DNA from: Paludibacteraceae bacterium
Lineage (GTDB): Bacteria > Bacteroidota > Bacteroidia > Bacteroidales > Paludibacteraceae
Direction: 5' to 3'
Length of the DNA stretch: 7,667 nucleotides
NCBI GenBank assembly: GCA_017646225.1
Contig: JAGCMZ010000228.1
Span: 1-7,667 of the forward strand
In this document: positions 1-6,540 of the stretch, piece after piece
How the letters are laid out: each line of letters opens with the position of its first letter
Numbering within the stretch: position 1 is the stretch's first letter
Notes under the pieces: model-generated
Told to the model about the DNA's origin: nothing
Database searches by the model: none
What the model saw: the letters and a program-made list of their open reading frames with translations, nothing else
Program-made: the position numbers and the translations under genes

Positions 1-40
1 CGACTTGGTTTCCGGTCGGGATTTTCACATACAAAAACTA

Positions 41-78
41 CAAAATGTGAACTCGCTTCGCTCAAACAGCACATTTTG
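41..78. repeat. Inverted repeat with 9-bp perfect arms
   Basis: CAAAATGTG (41-49) and CACATTTTG (70-78) are perfect reverse complements around a 20-base loop containing CGCTTCG. It can form a hairpin on either strand but has no T-run typical of a terminator. It may be one structural part of the larger intergenic repeat on the left side of the window. Function unknown. Confidence 0.5.
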
Positions 79-186
79 CTTAACGTTTTTGCACATATAA
101 ATCTTTTTCCGACCTCCACCAAATGTCGTCAGATTGAATCGCCTCAACGCCTCACCGACTAAACAACTAAACATCGATTCACCGAA

Positions 187-245
187 TTTCAGTGCAAGCC
201 GAGCGCAGAAGCAAACTTGTTTGGTTATGCCAAGGCGCAGCCTGA
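187..245 (-). repeat. Palindromic intergenic repeat, inverted copy
   Basis: Read on the minus strand, this stretch has the same ordered words as the + strand element at 332-405: CTGCnCCTnGGCA, then a small AT-rich inverted core (CAAAC/GTTTG here), then TGCnCTCGGnTTG. The outermost bases TTCA/TGAA are also complementary. In the other copy a TATCTTTG promoter element follows CTCGGTTTG. Here the equivalent place reads TTGCACTGAAATTC, so the promoter part is lost or never existed. The two copies face each other across the palindrome at 278-301. The homology is visible directly; that it is a genome-wide family is inferred. Confidence 0.6.
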
Positions 246-277
246 AATCATGAAAAGCGAAGCTTTGAATACTCACC

Positions 278-301
278 GCAAAAAAGGCTAGCCTTTTTTG
301 C
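278..301. terminator. Perfect 24-bp palindrome, likely bidirectional terminator
   Basis: The arms GCAAAAAAGG (278-287) and CCTTTTTTGC (292-301) are exact reverse complements around CTAG, and CTAG is itself self-complementary. On either strand this gives a hairpin with a short G+C core directly followed by six Ts, the layout of a Rho-independent terminator working in both directions. It would insulate the promoter of the + strand operon from whatever lies to the left. Its last bases (TTTG, 297-300) also sit at the right place to be a -33 element for a possible upstream promoter. Confidence 0.7.
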
Positions 302-328
302 TAGTACTCTCGGTTTGTATTATCTTTT
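297..328 (+). promoter_or_regulatory. Possible upstream promoter, degenerate copy
   Basis: TTTG (297-300), a 20-base spacer and TATCTTTT (321-328) repeat the exact geometry of the downstream promoter, but the last G of the -7 box TAnnTTTG is a T. It lies on the first copy of the 19-bp direct repeat, and a perfect 7-bp inverted repeat (TTATCTT 320-326, AAGATAA 332-338) overlaps its -7 box. It may be weak or dead. Confidence 0.3.
309..327 (+). repeat. 19-bp direct repeat, copy 1
   Basis: CTCGGTTTGTATTATCTTT occurs here and again exactly at 388-406, 79 bp apart. It carries most of a Bacteroidota -7 box. The next base is T in this copy and G in the second, and only the second completes the consensus. 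Confidence 0.85.
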
Positions 329-331
329 AAT

Positions 332-405
332 AAGATAAACTGCACCTCGGCAATGTCAAATTCAAATAAATTTGATTTGCCATTGCACTCGGTTTGTATT
401 ATCTT
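332..405 (+). repeat. Imperfect palindromic repeat carrying a promoter
   Basis: The outer arms AAGATAA (332-338) and TTATCTT (399-405) are exact reverse complements. Inside them GCAATGnCAAAT (about 350-361) pairs with ATTTGnCATTGC (about 375-386), allowing a one-base offset, around an AAATAAATTT-type core. The word order matches the inverted copy at 187-245. The right end coincides with the promoter of the YciH-like gene, so the repeat itself seems to supply transcription. Confidence 0.6.
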
Positions 406-407
406 TG
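376..407 (+). promoter_or_regulatory. Consensus Bacteroidota promoter of the yciH-addA unit
   Basis: TTTG (376-379), a 20-base spacer and TATCTTTG (400-407) match the -33/-7 consensus TTTG-N19-21-TAnnTTTG known for the primary sigma factor of this phylum. Transcription would start near 413-415, leaving a leader of about 14 bases before the ATG at 428. This rules out the in-frame ATG at 353, which lies upstream of the promoter. Confidence 0.75.
388..406 (+). repeat. 19-bp direct repeat, copy 2
   Basis: Exact second copy of the sequence at 309-327. Here the following base is G, giving a complete TATCTTTG box at 400-407. Confidence 0.85.
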
Positions 408-427
408 TAAAATACCAAAAAAGAAGC

Positions 428-754
428 ATGGATTGGAAAGATGCATTGGGTGCCATGTATCAAGCGGCACCGCAAGAAGAAAAAAACGAGGTAGAACAAG
501 CGCCACAACCACTTGTACAGGCAAAAAAACAACACTTTTGCTTGCAGTTTCAACGTCGTAATGGCAAACCAGCTACCCTAATAACGGGTTTTGAGGGTAC
601 AGACGAAGAGTTGAAAGAACTGGCCAAACAACTCAAGGTAAAATTGGGCGTGGGCGGTTCGGCTCGTGGTGGCGAAATTTTAATGCAAGGCGATATGCGC
701 GATAAAGTGCGTGCGTGGTTGCGTGAACAAGGACATCAAGTAAAAGGTGGATGA
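428..754 (+). CDS. yciH: YciH/SUI1-family translation factor
   Basis: A 108-residue protein of the SUI1/eIF1-like family, the same length as E. coli YciH. Residues 1-35 are a low-complexity, acidic and Gln-rich leader. Residues about 36-108 form the SUI1 fold, with the basic strand FQRRNGKPATLITGF, the helix DEELKELAKQLKVKLG, and the signature GVGGSARGGEILMQGD (74-89). In this family the fold binds the small ribosomal subunit and affects start-site fidelity; in bacteria the role is non-essential and poorly defined. An upstream in-frame ATG at 353 would add 25 residues, but these are encoded by the palindromic repeat and lie before the promoter, so I chose 428. A purine-rich stretch (AAAAAAGAAG) precedes it. 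The stop is one base before the ATG of the helicase gene, so the two are probably co-transcribed and translationally coupled. Confidence 0.88.
   Translation: MDWKDALGAMYQAAPQEEKNEVEQAPQPLVQAKKQHFCLQFQRRNGKPATLITGFEGTDEELKELAKQLKVKLGVGGSARGGEILMQGDMRDKVRAWLREQGHQVKGG
745..750 (+). promoter_or_regulatory. Ribosome binding site deciding the addA start
   Basis: AGGTGG lies five bases before ATG 756 and inside the last codons of the YciH-like gene. Such a match is uncommon in this phylum and favours ATG 756 over GTG 747, which would fall inside the site. Confidence 0.45.
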
Positions 755-755
755 T

Positions 756-3700
756 ATGCATATAGATGTTTATAAAGCATCGGCTGGTTCGGGTAAAACC
801 TTTACCCTTACTCAAAAATATTTGGGTTTATTAAAAAAAGGCACTAGTCATAAGCAAGTTTTGGCAGTTACTTTTACCAATAAGGCAACTACCGAAATGA
901 AGGAGCGTATTGTCGAAACCTTGGCCAAAATTGTGAAAGGAGAGGCAAAGAAGGAAGAAAACGAGGCAGGTTTTACTCAACAGCAGGCCAATGAATGTTT
1001 GGCAGAACTGTTACACGACTATTCGCATTTCAATGTATCAACCATCGATGGTTTTTACCAGCAGATTATGCGCTCGTTTGTGCGCGAATTGGGTTTGTAC
1101 GGAGCTTACACCTTGGTGCTCGATACCGAAGAAGTCATTGCCAAGGCGGTAGAAGAACTTACTTTTTCGCTTCAAAACAGCGAAAATAAGGATTTGTACG
1201 ATTGGTTGCTGAAGCGTGCCAAAGAGAAAATTGAAGTAGGCGAAAGTTGGCAATATCAAGCTGAGTTGACACAATTGGCAGGGCAATTGTTTCGTGAAGA
1301 TGTTTCTGAAGCATTGACCCTATTGCGTGAATTACCCAATCCAAAAGGTAGTATCGATGACTTTAGAACCGAACTAATCAAGACAAAAAAAGCGATTTTG
1401 TCGCAAGTAAATGCAGCAATTAATGCCATTAAGGATATTTTTAGTCAAGCCAACTACGATTATACCATCAAGGAAAATTCTAGTAGTGGGATTTTGATGC
1501 AATTAAATACAAAGGTGTCCAGGGATAAATGGCCCGAATTTACTGAAACATTCATAAAACTAATCGATAACGATGAAAAAGCGGCGCGGGCAGCCTTTAG
1601 AAAGAATGACACAGCTTCTTATGAGCGCTTGGAAAAGTATGGTTTCTCGCAAGCTATGATGAGTTTGGGTAGTGTGTTCCGCAAGTATAAAGTCACCTAC
1701 GATACCATTGATGTGATGTTGGCACCCATCGATTTGTTGCCTGTTCTGATAGACTTGGAGCGTGTCATTCAAAACTACTTGAAAGAGAACAACATGGTGT
1801 TGCTTTCGCAAGTAAATGGTTTTTTGAATAAAATGATTGGTCAGTGCGATGCGCCTTTTATATATGAAAAGATGGGTAATTACTTGCATCACTATATGTT
1901 GGATGAGTTTCAAGATACTTCCATTCTGCAATGGGGTAACTTCAAACCTCTTATCACAGAAAGTTTGAGTCGTCAAGGTAAAACTTTAATAGTGGGCGAT
2001 ATTAAACAGAGTATTTATCGTTGGCGTAATTCTGATTGGCGTATTTTGGCCAATATTGACCAAGACTTTAAGCAATATAAGATAAATCATTACCCCGCTC
2101 TTTTGCCTGGTAAACAAACCAAACCAGCCACCACCAATTGGCGTAGTTACAAGGATATAGTTCTGTTTAACAATGCCTTCTTTACGGAGTTTCCTCAGGA
2201 ATTCTCATCGGTAGATGTAGATGGGGTGTTGTTGGGTGCTTATCAGGATGTAGTGCAAGAAGTAGCGGACAAGCACAAAGATAAACAAGGTTTAGTGCAA
2301 ATTAAATGGATAGACGGAGGGAAAATTGCGAACAAGGATGATTACGAAACTTGGGTAAGGGAACAAATTCATACTGCGCTAACGCAAGTGTTGGAGAAAG
2401 GGTATTCGTATAAGGATGTAGCAATATTGGTAGAGAAAAACAAGGAAGGTTCGCAGGTGGCTAGTTGGTTGTTAGAAGAGAATATCCCAGTTATATCGTC
2501 CGATTCGTTGCAATTGTCGCAATCGCCTGCTGTTCGGTTGTTGGTGGCCATTATTCGTAAGTCGTGTTCAACGCAACCCGAAACAGATGCGCGCATTATT
2601 GGTATGATTCGCAATGTATCCGAAGAAGAAAATCAAGCCTTGGCTGTAGCCATGCAATTGCCTTTGTGCGAGGCTATTGAGCGTTATATTCAAATCTTCA
2701 AACTGAACGAATCGGACGAGAATTCGGCATACTTGCAAGCTTTCCAGGATATGGTGTATGGCTTTTCTGAACACAGTTATCCCGATGCACAAACCTTTAT
2801 ACAATGGTGGGATAGAAAAGGGTGCGAAACCAAATTGCCAGCCAATGAAAAACTGAATGCAGTACAAATTCTAACCATTCATGCTTCAAAGGGTTTGGCT
2901 TATCCTGTGGTGATGATGCCATTTTGTGTGGGCGATATTTATAAAAAAGAAGGTCGGGATAAATTATTGTGGTGCAAAACAGATGGTACGGAGATTACCC
3001 AATTGCCAGTGGTGCCTATTGAGTGCAGAAGAAAATTGTTAGAGACGAATGATGTTTTTGCACAAGCTTATAATGACGAACATTTGTACGAAACCATCGA
3101 TTTTGTCAATAAATGGTACGTAGGATTTACCCGTGCCGAACATGCGTTGTATGTATTCTCACAAAAAGACAAGAGTGGCGAAGAAAAAAAAGGCCTTACG
3201 TTGTACAAAGTGGCCACTAAAATTACAGAAAGCCTTGCCAAGGATTTGTTTGTAAAATGGAGCAACGAGCAAAGCGAAGAAACGATGACGGTGGGAGCAT
3301 TGCATGACAAACCTACCAAACCTAATGATACATCAGCGACAGAATGCGAGGTTATGTCGTTGCCATATTACTCCAAAACGTTCCAAGATAATAGTTTGCA
3401 ATCACTCCTTAAACCGTATAGTTCTGAGCAGCAACGTTTGGGAAATACCTTGCACCAATTGCTGCAGTTTATCAAAACACCTAACGATGTAGAAAAATCC
3501 ATTGCCAAAACCATTCGTATGGGTATGTTGTTGCCCAATCAAGAAGCATGGGCAAGAACAGAAATAACCAAAGTATTAGAGCATCCACAAGCAAAAACCT
3601 GGTTTGATGGTTCGTACAGTGCTGTTTGGAACGAACGTAGCATCATGACCCATGCCCATAAAAAACGCAAGAGCAATGCCATTTATCGTCCCGACCGCTT

Positions 3701-3878
3701 GTTGGTAAAAGACGATACCATTGTGGTGGTAGACTATAAATTTGGTGACGAGCACGATTCGTACCCACGACAAATTAAAAATTATATGTACCTGTTGAAA
3801 GATATGGGTAGGTGGAGCAAAATAGAGGGGTATTTGTATTACCACAAAACCCGTAAGGTAGAATCAGTCTCTATCTAA
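756..3878 (+). CDS. addA: AddA-like UvrD helicase/RecB-type nuclease
   Basis: A 1040-residue superfamily 1A helicase fused to a C-terminal PD-(D/E)XK nuclease, as in AddA of the AddAB double-strand-break resection complex. Helicase motifs run in order: Walker A ASAGSGKT (8-15), motif Ia VTFTNKAT (about 38-45), Walker B LDEFQDT (382-388), motif III VGDIKQSIYRWR (413-424), motif V LTIHASKGL (706-714) and motif VI YVGFTRAEHALYVF (788-801). The nuclease is complete: His900 in GNTLHQLLQ, Asp980 in YRPDRLLV, Asp993 and Lys995 in VVDYKF, and QxxxY at 1006-1010. The enzyme is expected to unwind and degrade DNA ends for RecA loading. I prefer ATG 756 because AGGTGG (745-750) sits five bases upstream and family members usually start just before the Walker A strand. 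A GTG at 747 would add three residues and overlap the previous gene. Its usual partner AddB is not in the window. The 3' end overlaps trmN6 by 15 bp, tail to tail. Confidence 0.9.
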   Translation: MHIDVYKASAGSGKTFTLTQKYLGLLKKGTSHKQVLAVTFTNKATTEMKERIVETLAKIVKGEAKKEENEAGFTQQQANECLAELLHDYSHFNVSTIDGFYQQIMRSFVRELGLYGAYTLVLDTEEVIAKAVEELTFSLQNSENKDLYDWLLKRAKEKIEVGESWQYQAELTQLAGQLFREDVSEALTLLRELPNPKGSIDDFRTELIKTKKAILSQVNAAINAIKDIFSQANYDYTIKENSSSGILMQLNTKVSRDKWPEFTETFIKLIDNDEKAARAAFRKNDTASYERLEKYGFSQAMMSLGSVFRKYKVTYDTIDVMLAPIDLLPVLIDLERVIQNYLKENNMVLLSQVNGFLNKMIGQCDAPFIYEKMGNYLHHYMLDEFQDTSILQWGNFKPLITESLSRQGKTLIVGDIKQSIYRWRNSDWRILANIDQDFKQYKINHYPALLPGKQTKPATTNWRSYKDIVLFNNAFFTEFPQEFSSVDVDGVLLGAYQDVVQEVADKHKDKQGLVQIKWIDGGKIANKDDYETWVREQIHTALTQVLEKGYSYKDVAILVEKNKEGSQVASWLLEENIPVISSDSLQLSQSPAVRLLVAIIRKSCSTQPETDARIIGMIRNVSEEENQALAVAMQLPLCEAIERYIQIFKLNESDENSAYLQAFQDMVYGFSEHSYPDAQTFIQWWDRKGCETKLPANEKLNAVQILTIHASKGLAYPVVMMPFCVGDIYKKEGRDKLLWCKTDGTEITQLPVVPIECRRKLLETNDVFAQAYNDEHLYETIDFVNKWYVGFTRAEHALYVFSQKDKSGEEKKGLTLYKVATKITESLAKDLFVKWSNEQSEETMTVGALHDKPTKPNDTSATECEVMSLPYYSKTFQDNSLQSLLKPYSSEQQRLGNTLHQLLQFIKTPNDVEKSIAKTIRMGMLLPNQEAWARTEITKVLEHPQAKTWFDGSYSAVWNERSIMTHAHKKRKSNAIYRPDRLLVKDDTIVVVDYKFGDEHDSYPRQIKNYMYLLKDMGRWSKIEGYLYYHKTRKVESVSI

Positions 3879-4574
3879 ATAAAAGGGAGCAGTTAGTTGA
3901 GCAAAGGCAGCCGAGTAGTGGTGTCTTTGCTCTTCTTCTATAATAAGGTGTTCTTCTTGTGCGGTGGTTTGGGTGCGAGCAAATGCCATCACAATGCGTT
4001 TGGGCGGTTTGTTGGCACGCGAATGAATGTGTATGAGTTGCTGTACAAACAACTCTTTTTCTTGGGCTAGTTGGCAAAAGTTTTTTTGCTCGTTGTTGGG
4101 TAAAATGACCCAAAACTGCCCTGTGGGTTGTAACAACTTATCTACACCCTCTAAAAGTTCTTGAAACGACAAACTATCGGTATGTCTGGCGGTGGCTCGT
4201 TCTGCGTTGGGGTTTTTGAGCGAGTTGACAAAGTAGGGTGGATTGCTGACAATGAGTTGGTAGCGCGTTGTAGGTTGGTAAGTTTGCAAAGGGGTGCAAT
4301 GCACCTGAATGTGAGGCCACGGACTTTTCGCAATGTTGTCTTGGGCTTGTTGGGCCGCATCGGCATCAATTTCGATGGCGTCAATTTGCAACGAAGGTTT
4401 GCGCTGGGCAAGCATCAGGGAAACAAGACCAGTTCCTGTACCAATGTCTAATAGGTTGTTGGCCGATGTTACATCAGCCAATACACCCAATAGCACACCA
4501 TCGGTGCCTACTTTCATGGCACAGGCATCTTGGTGAATGGTAAATTGTTTGAATCGAAAAAACGATTGACTCAT
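3864..4574 (-). CDS. trmN6: tRNA1(Val) (adenine(37)-N6)-methyltransferase
   Basis: A 236-residue class I SAM-dependent methyltransferase of the TrmN6/YfiC family, which N6-methylates A37 beside the anticodon of tRNA1(Val). The N-terminus has the family signature FxxFxIxQDxCAMKVGTDGVLLG (residues 8-30). SAM-binding motif I is LDIGTGTGL (42-50), and the acidic ribose-contacting end of strand 2 is IEID (67-70). The N6-adenine catalytic motif is NPPY (111-114), followed by RATARHTDSLSFQELL (126-141), also typical of the family. The length is normal and no key residue is missing. The ATG overlaps the stop of the DEAD-box gene in an ATGA junction, so translation is likely coupled. It is the last gene of the minus-strand operon. 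Its final 15 bp lie within the addA reading frame on the other strand, which leaves no spacer for a terminator. Confidence 0.92.
   Translation of the reverse strand: MSQSFFRFKQFTIHQDACAMKVGTDGVLLGVLADVTSANNLLDIGTGTGLVSLMLAQRKPSLQIDAIEIDADAAQQAQDNIAKSPWPHIQVHCTPLQTYQPTTRYQLIVSNPPYFVNSLKNPNAERATARHTDSLSFQELLEGVDKLLQPTGQFWVILPNNEQKNFCQLAQEKELFVQQLIHIHSRANKPPKRIVMAFARTQTTAQEEHLIIEEEQRHHYSAAFAQLTAPFYLDRD
3899..3932 (+). terminator. Candidate addA terminator inside trmN6
   Basis: GAGCAAAGGCA (3899-3909) pairs with TGTCTTTGCTC (3922-3932) over 11 bp including one G-U pair, with a 12-base loop, followed by a T-rich stretch (TTCTTCTATAAT). It starts 21 bases after the addA stop and lies in the C-terminal coding part of the opposing trmN6. 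On the minus strand the G-U pair becomes a C-A mismatch, so the structure favours + strand RNA. The T tract is imperfect, so activity is uncertain. Confidence 0.35.
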
Positions 4575-5815
4575 TTCTGTTCGGTACGTTCGGTGCTTTT
4601 TTTGCGGTGCTTATGGTAACCTTTGCGTGGACCTTTGCCTTTAAACGGACGTTTTTTGGGTTGAGGTTGATAAGCAGGAGCTTCGCCCAATGCTTCGGGT
4701 AGGGGAAGTTTTTTTACCTCTTTTTCGATGAGTTTTTCGATGGCACCAAATTTGTATTGCTCTTTTTCGGCAATAAAGGTAATGGCAATGCCTTCGCCAC
4801 CTGCTCTGGCAGTACGGCCTATGCGGTGTACGTAATCTTCGGCATCGTGTGGCACATCGTAGTTAATTACCATCTGAATATCCTCGATATCAATGCCTCT
4901 GGCAACAATGTCTGTGGCTACCAAAATGTGAATGTGACCGTTTTTGAAGTTGCGCATTACGGTTTCGCGCTCGGCTTGTTCCAAATCGGAATGCATAGAT
5001 GCCACCTTTAGGTGCATGCGTTTAAAGGTGTGGTATATCTCTTTTACCTTTTGTTTGGACGATGAAAAAACAATAACCCGGTGCAATTCTTGCGACGCAA
5101 AAATGCCTTTTATCAGTTCTAGTTTTTGTGTTTCGTAGCAAACGTAAGCCGATTGGTCTATTTTTTCGGCAGGTTTAGAAGTGGCTAAGTGAATTTCTGC
5201 TGGTTGAATGAGTGTTTTGCGGGCTAACTCCCTAATTTTAGGTGCCATGGTGGCCGAGAATAGCAAGGTTTGTTTTTGTTTAGGAAGATACGATGCAATG
5301 CGCATAATGTCGTCTACAAATCCCATCTCTAACATGCGGTCGGCCTCGTCGAGTACAAAAAATTGCACGTACGACATGTCTATTTTTCCCATGTTGAGCA
5401 GCGAAATCAACCTGCCTGGGGTAGCAATTACCACATCTACTCCTTGGCGCATGGCCCTGTCTTGCTGACTAAAAATAGCCCCATCGCCACCGCCATATAC
5501 CGCTACCGAGGTAACAGGCAAAAAGTAGGCAAAGGCGTCTAGCTGTTGATCTATTTGCAACGCCAATTCGCGCGTTGGCACCATAATAAGGGCATTGATT
5601 TTGTCCTCGCGGTGCTTTCGCTGGCATAAAATATTTAATATAGGAAGAAGATAGGCAGCCGTTTTACCCGTTCCTGTTTGTGCACAAGCAATGATGTCTT
5701 TTTTGTCTAATATTAGGGGGATAGCCTTTTCTTGAATGGGGGTAGCCTCTTTAAAATTCATGGCTTGCAATCCATCCAATAATTCGGCTTCTAAAGGTAA
5801 GTCGTTAAAATTCAC
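4571..5815 (-). CDS. DEAD-box RNA helicase (RhlE-like)
   Basis: A 414-residue superfamily 2 RNA helicase with all motifs: Q motif (F21 to Q28, with PIQ at 26-28), motif I AQTGTGKT (45-52), Ia PTRELAL (80-86), Ib TPGR (132-135), DEAD (156-159), SAT (187-189), motif V TDIVARGID (301-309) and motif VI HRIGRTAR (330-337). After about residue 380 comes a short basic tail rich in Lys, Arg and Pro, as in RhlE-type proteins that act on ribosome assembly or mRNA decay. It is expected to unwind short RNA duplexes using ATP in the cytoplasm; the exact subgroup (RhlE, SrmB or similar) cannot be settled here. The start is a GTG: there is no in-frame ATG between it and the preceding gene, and the next internal Met (19) would cut into the region around the Q motif. 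It begins 10 bases after the barrel-protein stop and overlaps trmN6 by four bases. Confidence 0.92.
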   Translation of the reverse strand: MNFNDLPLEAELLDGLQAMNFKEATPIQEKAIPLILDKKDIIACAQTGTGKTAAYLLPILNILCQRKHREDKINALIMVPTRELALQIDQQLDAFAYFLPVTSVAVYGGGDGAIFSQQDRAMRQGVDVVIATPGRLISLLNMGKIDMSYVQFFVLDEADRMLEMGFVDDIMRIASYLPKQKQTLLFSATMAPKIRELARKTLIQPAEIHLATSKPAEKIDQSAYVCYETQKLELIKGIFASQELHRVIVFSSSKQKVKEIYHTFKRMHLKVASMHSDLEQAERETVMRNFKNGHIHILVATDIVARGIDIEDIQMVINYDVPHDAEDYVHRIGRTARAGGEGIAITFIAEKEQYKFGAIEKLIEKEVKKLPLPEALGEAPAYQPQPKKRPFKGKGPRKGYHKHRKKSTERTEQK

Positions 5816-5825
5816 GTTGCTTATT

Positions 5826-6482
5826 TTAGAACATGTAACCTATTGATAATGTAAAGCCACCGCTTCTTAGTTGGTCTTCGTCGGTAACTGCCATGTCGAA
5901 CAAACCAAAGTCGTAGCCCACCATAAGGCGTGCTCCAAGGTATTCCGCACCAATGCCCACGTGCATAGATAGGTTAAAACGCGATAACTCGTGGTCAAAG
6001 GCAATGTTGCTTTCAGATTGCTCTACTTGTTCTTGATATTGAGGTAGGGTTAACGTAGTGGTAATTTGATCGGTTAACCCGCAAGAGAAATGAGGTCCTA
6101 CCTCTAGTAGTAACGTAGCATCGTTTTTTAATGGATATTGACCAATAGCGTACAATGGAAATTGTAAATAATACAATCGAAGGGTTTCTTCTACTACGTA
6201 TTCTAAGTCTTTTACAAAACTATGGTCGCCTGTGGCAAAACCATTCATCGAGAAATAAACACCCGATTGTAGCGAAAAATAATCAATAAATTCGTAGGCA
6301 ACAGAAGGTCCTATAGAGAAACCGTGGATATTGCGGGTAGTGTAACGTTCCCCGTCAATGGTCCAAGTAGCCCCTGTATTATCGTAGCTAGCTCTAATGC
6401 CGTATCGCCAATCCGCATAGGTAGGAAGCGAAAAAAGTAGCGTAATGGCTACTATCGTTAGTCGTATAAATGCTTTTTTCAT
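5826..6482 (-). CDS. Outer-membrane beta-barrel protein (PorT-like)
   Basis: A 218-residue protein with a clear Sec signal peptide: MKK, a hydrophobic stretch at about 7-19, and a likely cut after TYA at 23. Beyond it are alternating strands with many aromatic residues, including GFSIGPSVAYEF, YFSLQSGVYFS, LRLYYLQFPLYAIGQYPL, TLLLEVGPHFSCG, SMHVGIGAEYLG, ARLMVGYDFGLFDMA and GFTLSIGYMF. The last residue is Phe, as expected for recognition by the BAM complex. The pattern fits the PorT/OMP_b-brl_2 group of Bacteroidota, probably eight strands. These are surface or structural proteins, and the true PorT supports type IX secretion. I cannot assign a specific job, and this is probably not PorT itself. 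It is the first gene of the minus-strand operon, followed 10 bases later by the RNA helicase. Confidence 0.85.
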   Translation of the reverse strand: MKKAFIRLTIVAITLLFSLPTYADWRYGIRASYDNTGATWTIDGERYTTRNIHGFSIGPSVAYEFIDYFSLQSGVYFSMNGFATGDHSFVKDLEYVVEETLRLYYLQFPLYAIGQYPLKNDATLLLEVGPHFSCGLTDQITTTLTLPQYQEQVEQSESNIAFDHELSRFNLSMHVGIGAEYLGARLMVGYDFGLFDMAVTDEDQLRSGGFTLSIGYMF

Positions 6483-6501
6483 AATGCTTTTTATTTCGGT
6501 A

Positions 6502-6509
6502 CAAATATA
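6502..6509 (-). promoter_or_regulatory. -7 box for the barrel-protein operon
   Basis: Read on the minus strand this is TATATTTG, a full match to TAnnTTTG. It lies 19 bases before the ATG, so the leader would be about 12-13 bases. No TTTG is found 19-21 bases further upstream, so the -33 part is weak or a factor assists. Confidence 0.55.
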
Positions 6510-6532
6510 GTGAAAATAATGGATAATTTGGA

Positions 6533-6540
6533 TATATTTG
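6533..6540 (+). promoter_or_regulatory. -7 box for metH
   Basis: TATATTTG, a full match to TAnnTTTG, lies 20 bases before the metH ATG and gives a leader of about 14 bases. No clear -33 TTTG is present; its expected place (about 6509-6513) falls on the opposing -7 box. The 78-bp intergenic region is too short to hold a cobalamin or SAM-I riboswitch. Confidence 0.55.

Larger units (their letters stand above)
1..277. other. Gene-free repeat-rich region
   Basis: I see no convincing gene here. An 83-codon frame is open on the minus strand (25-276), but its peptide is rich in Cys, Phe and Arg, has no recognisable domain, and is partly encoded by a palindromic repeat that recurs in inverted form at 332-405. 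That makes a real protein unlikely. From memory, similar stretches, including the reverse-strand words for peptides such as FERSEF and GITKQVCFCARLAL, occur between genes in other Bacteroidales, but I could not check this. Nothing resembling a tRNA, an rRNA or the end of a known protein gene is visible. The region ends at a strong palindromic terminator. Confidence 0.55.

Noticed and set aside
25..276. Minus-strand 83-residue protein
   Set aside because: No domain, odd composition, and partly encoded by a palindromic repeat that also occurs inverted at 332-405. Described as a repeat region instead.
187..405. CRISPR array
   Set aside because: Only two exact 19-bp copies, no regular spacers, no cas genes, and the units are inverted or promoter-bearing palindromes.
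1560..1976. Minus-strand 138-codon frame inside addA
   Set aside because: Fully inside a gene with intact helicase motifs. The peptide shows no recognisable domain and looks like a shadow frame.
4161..4451. Plus-strand 96-codon frame inside trmN6
   Set aside because: Antisense to the conserved SAM-binding and NPPY region, with no domain of its own.
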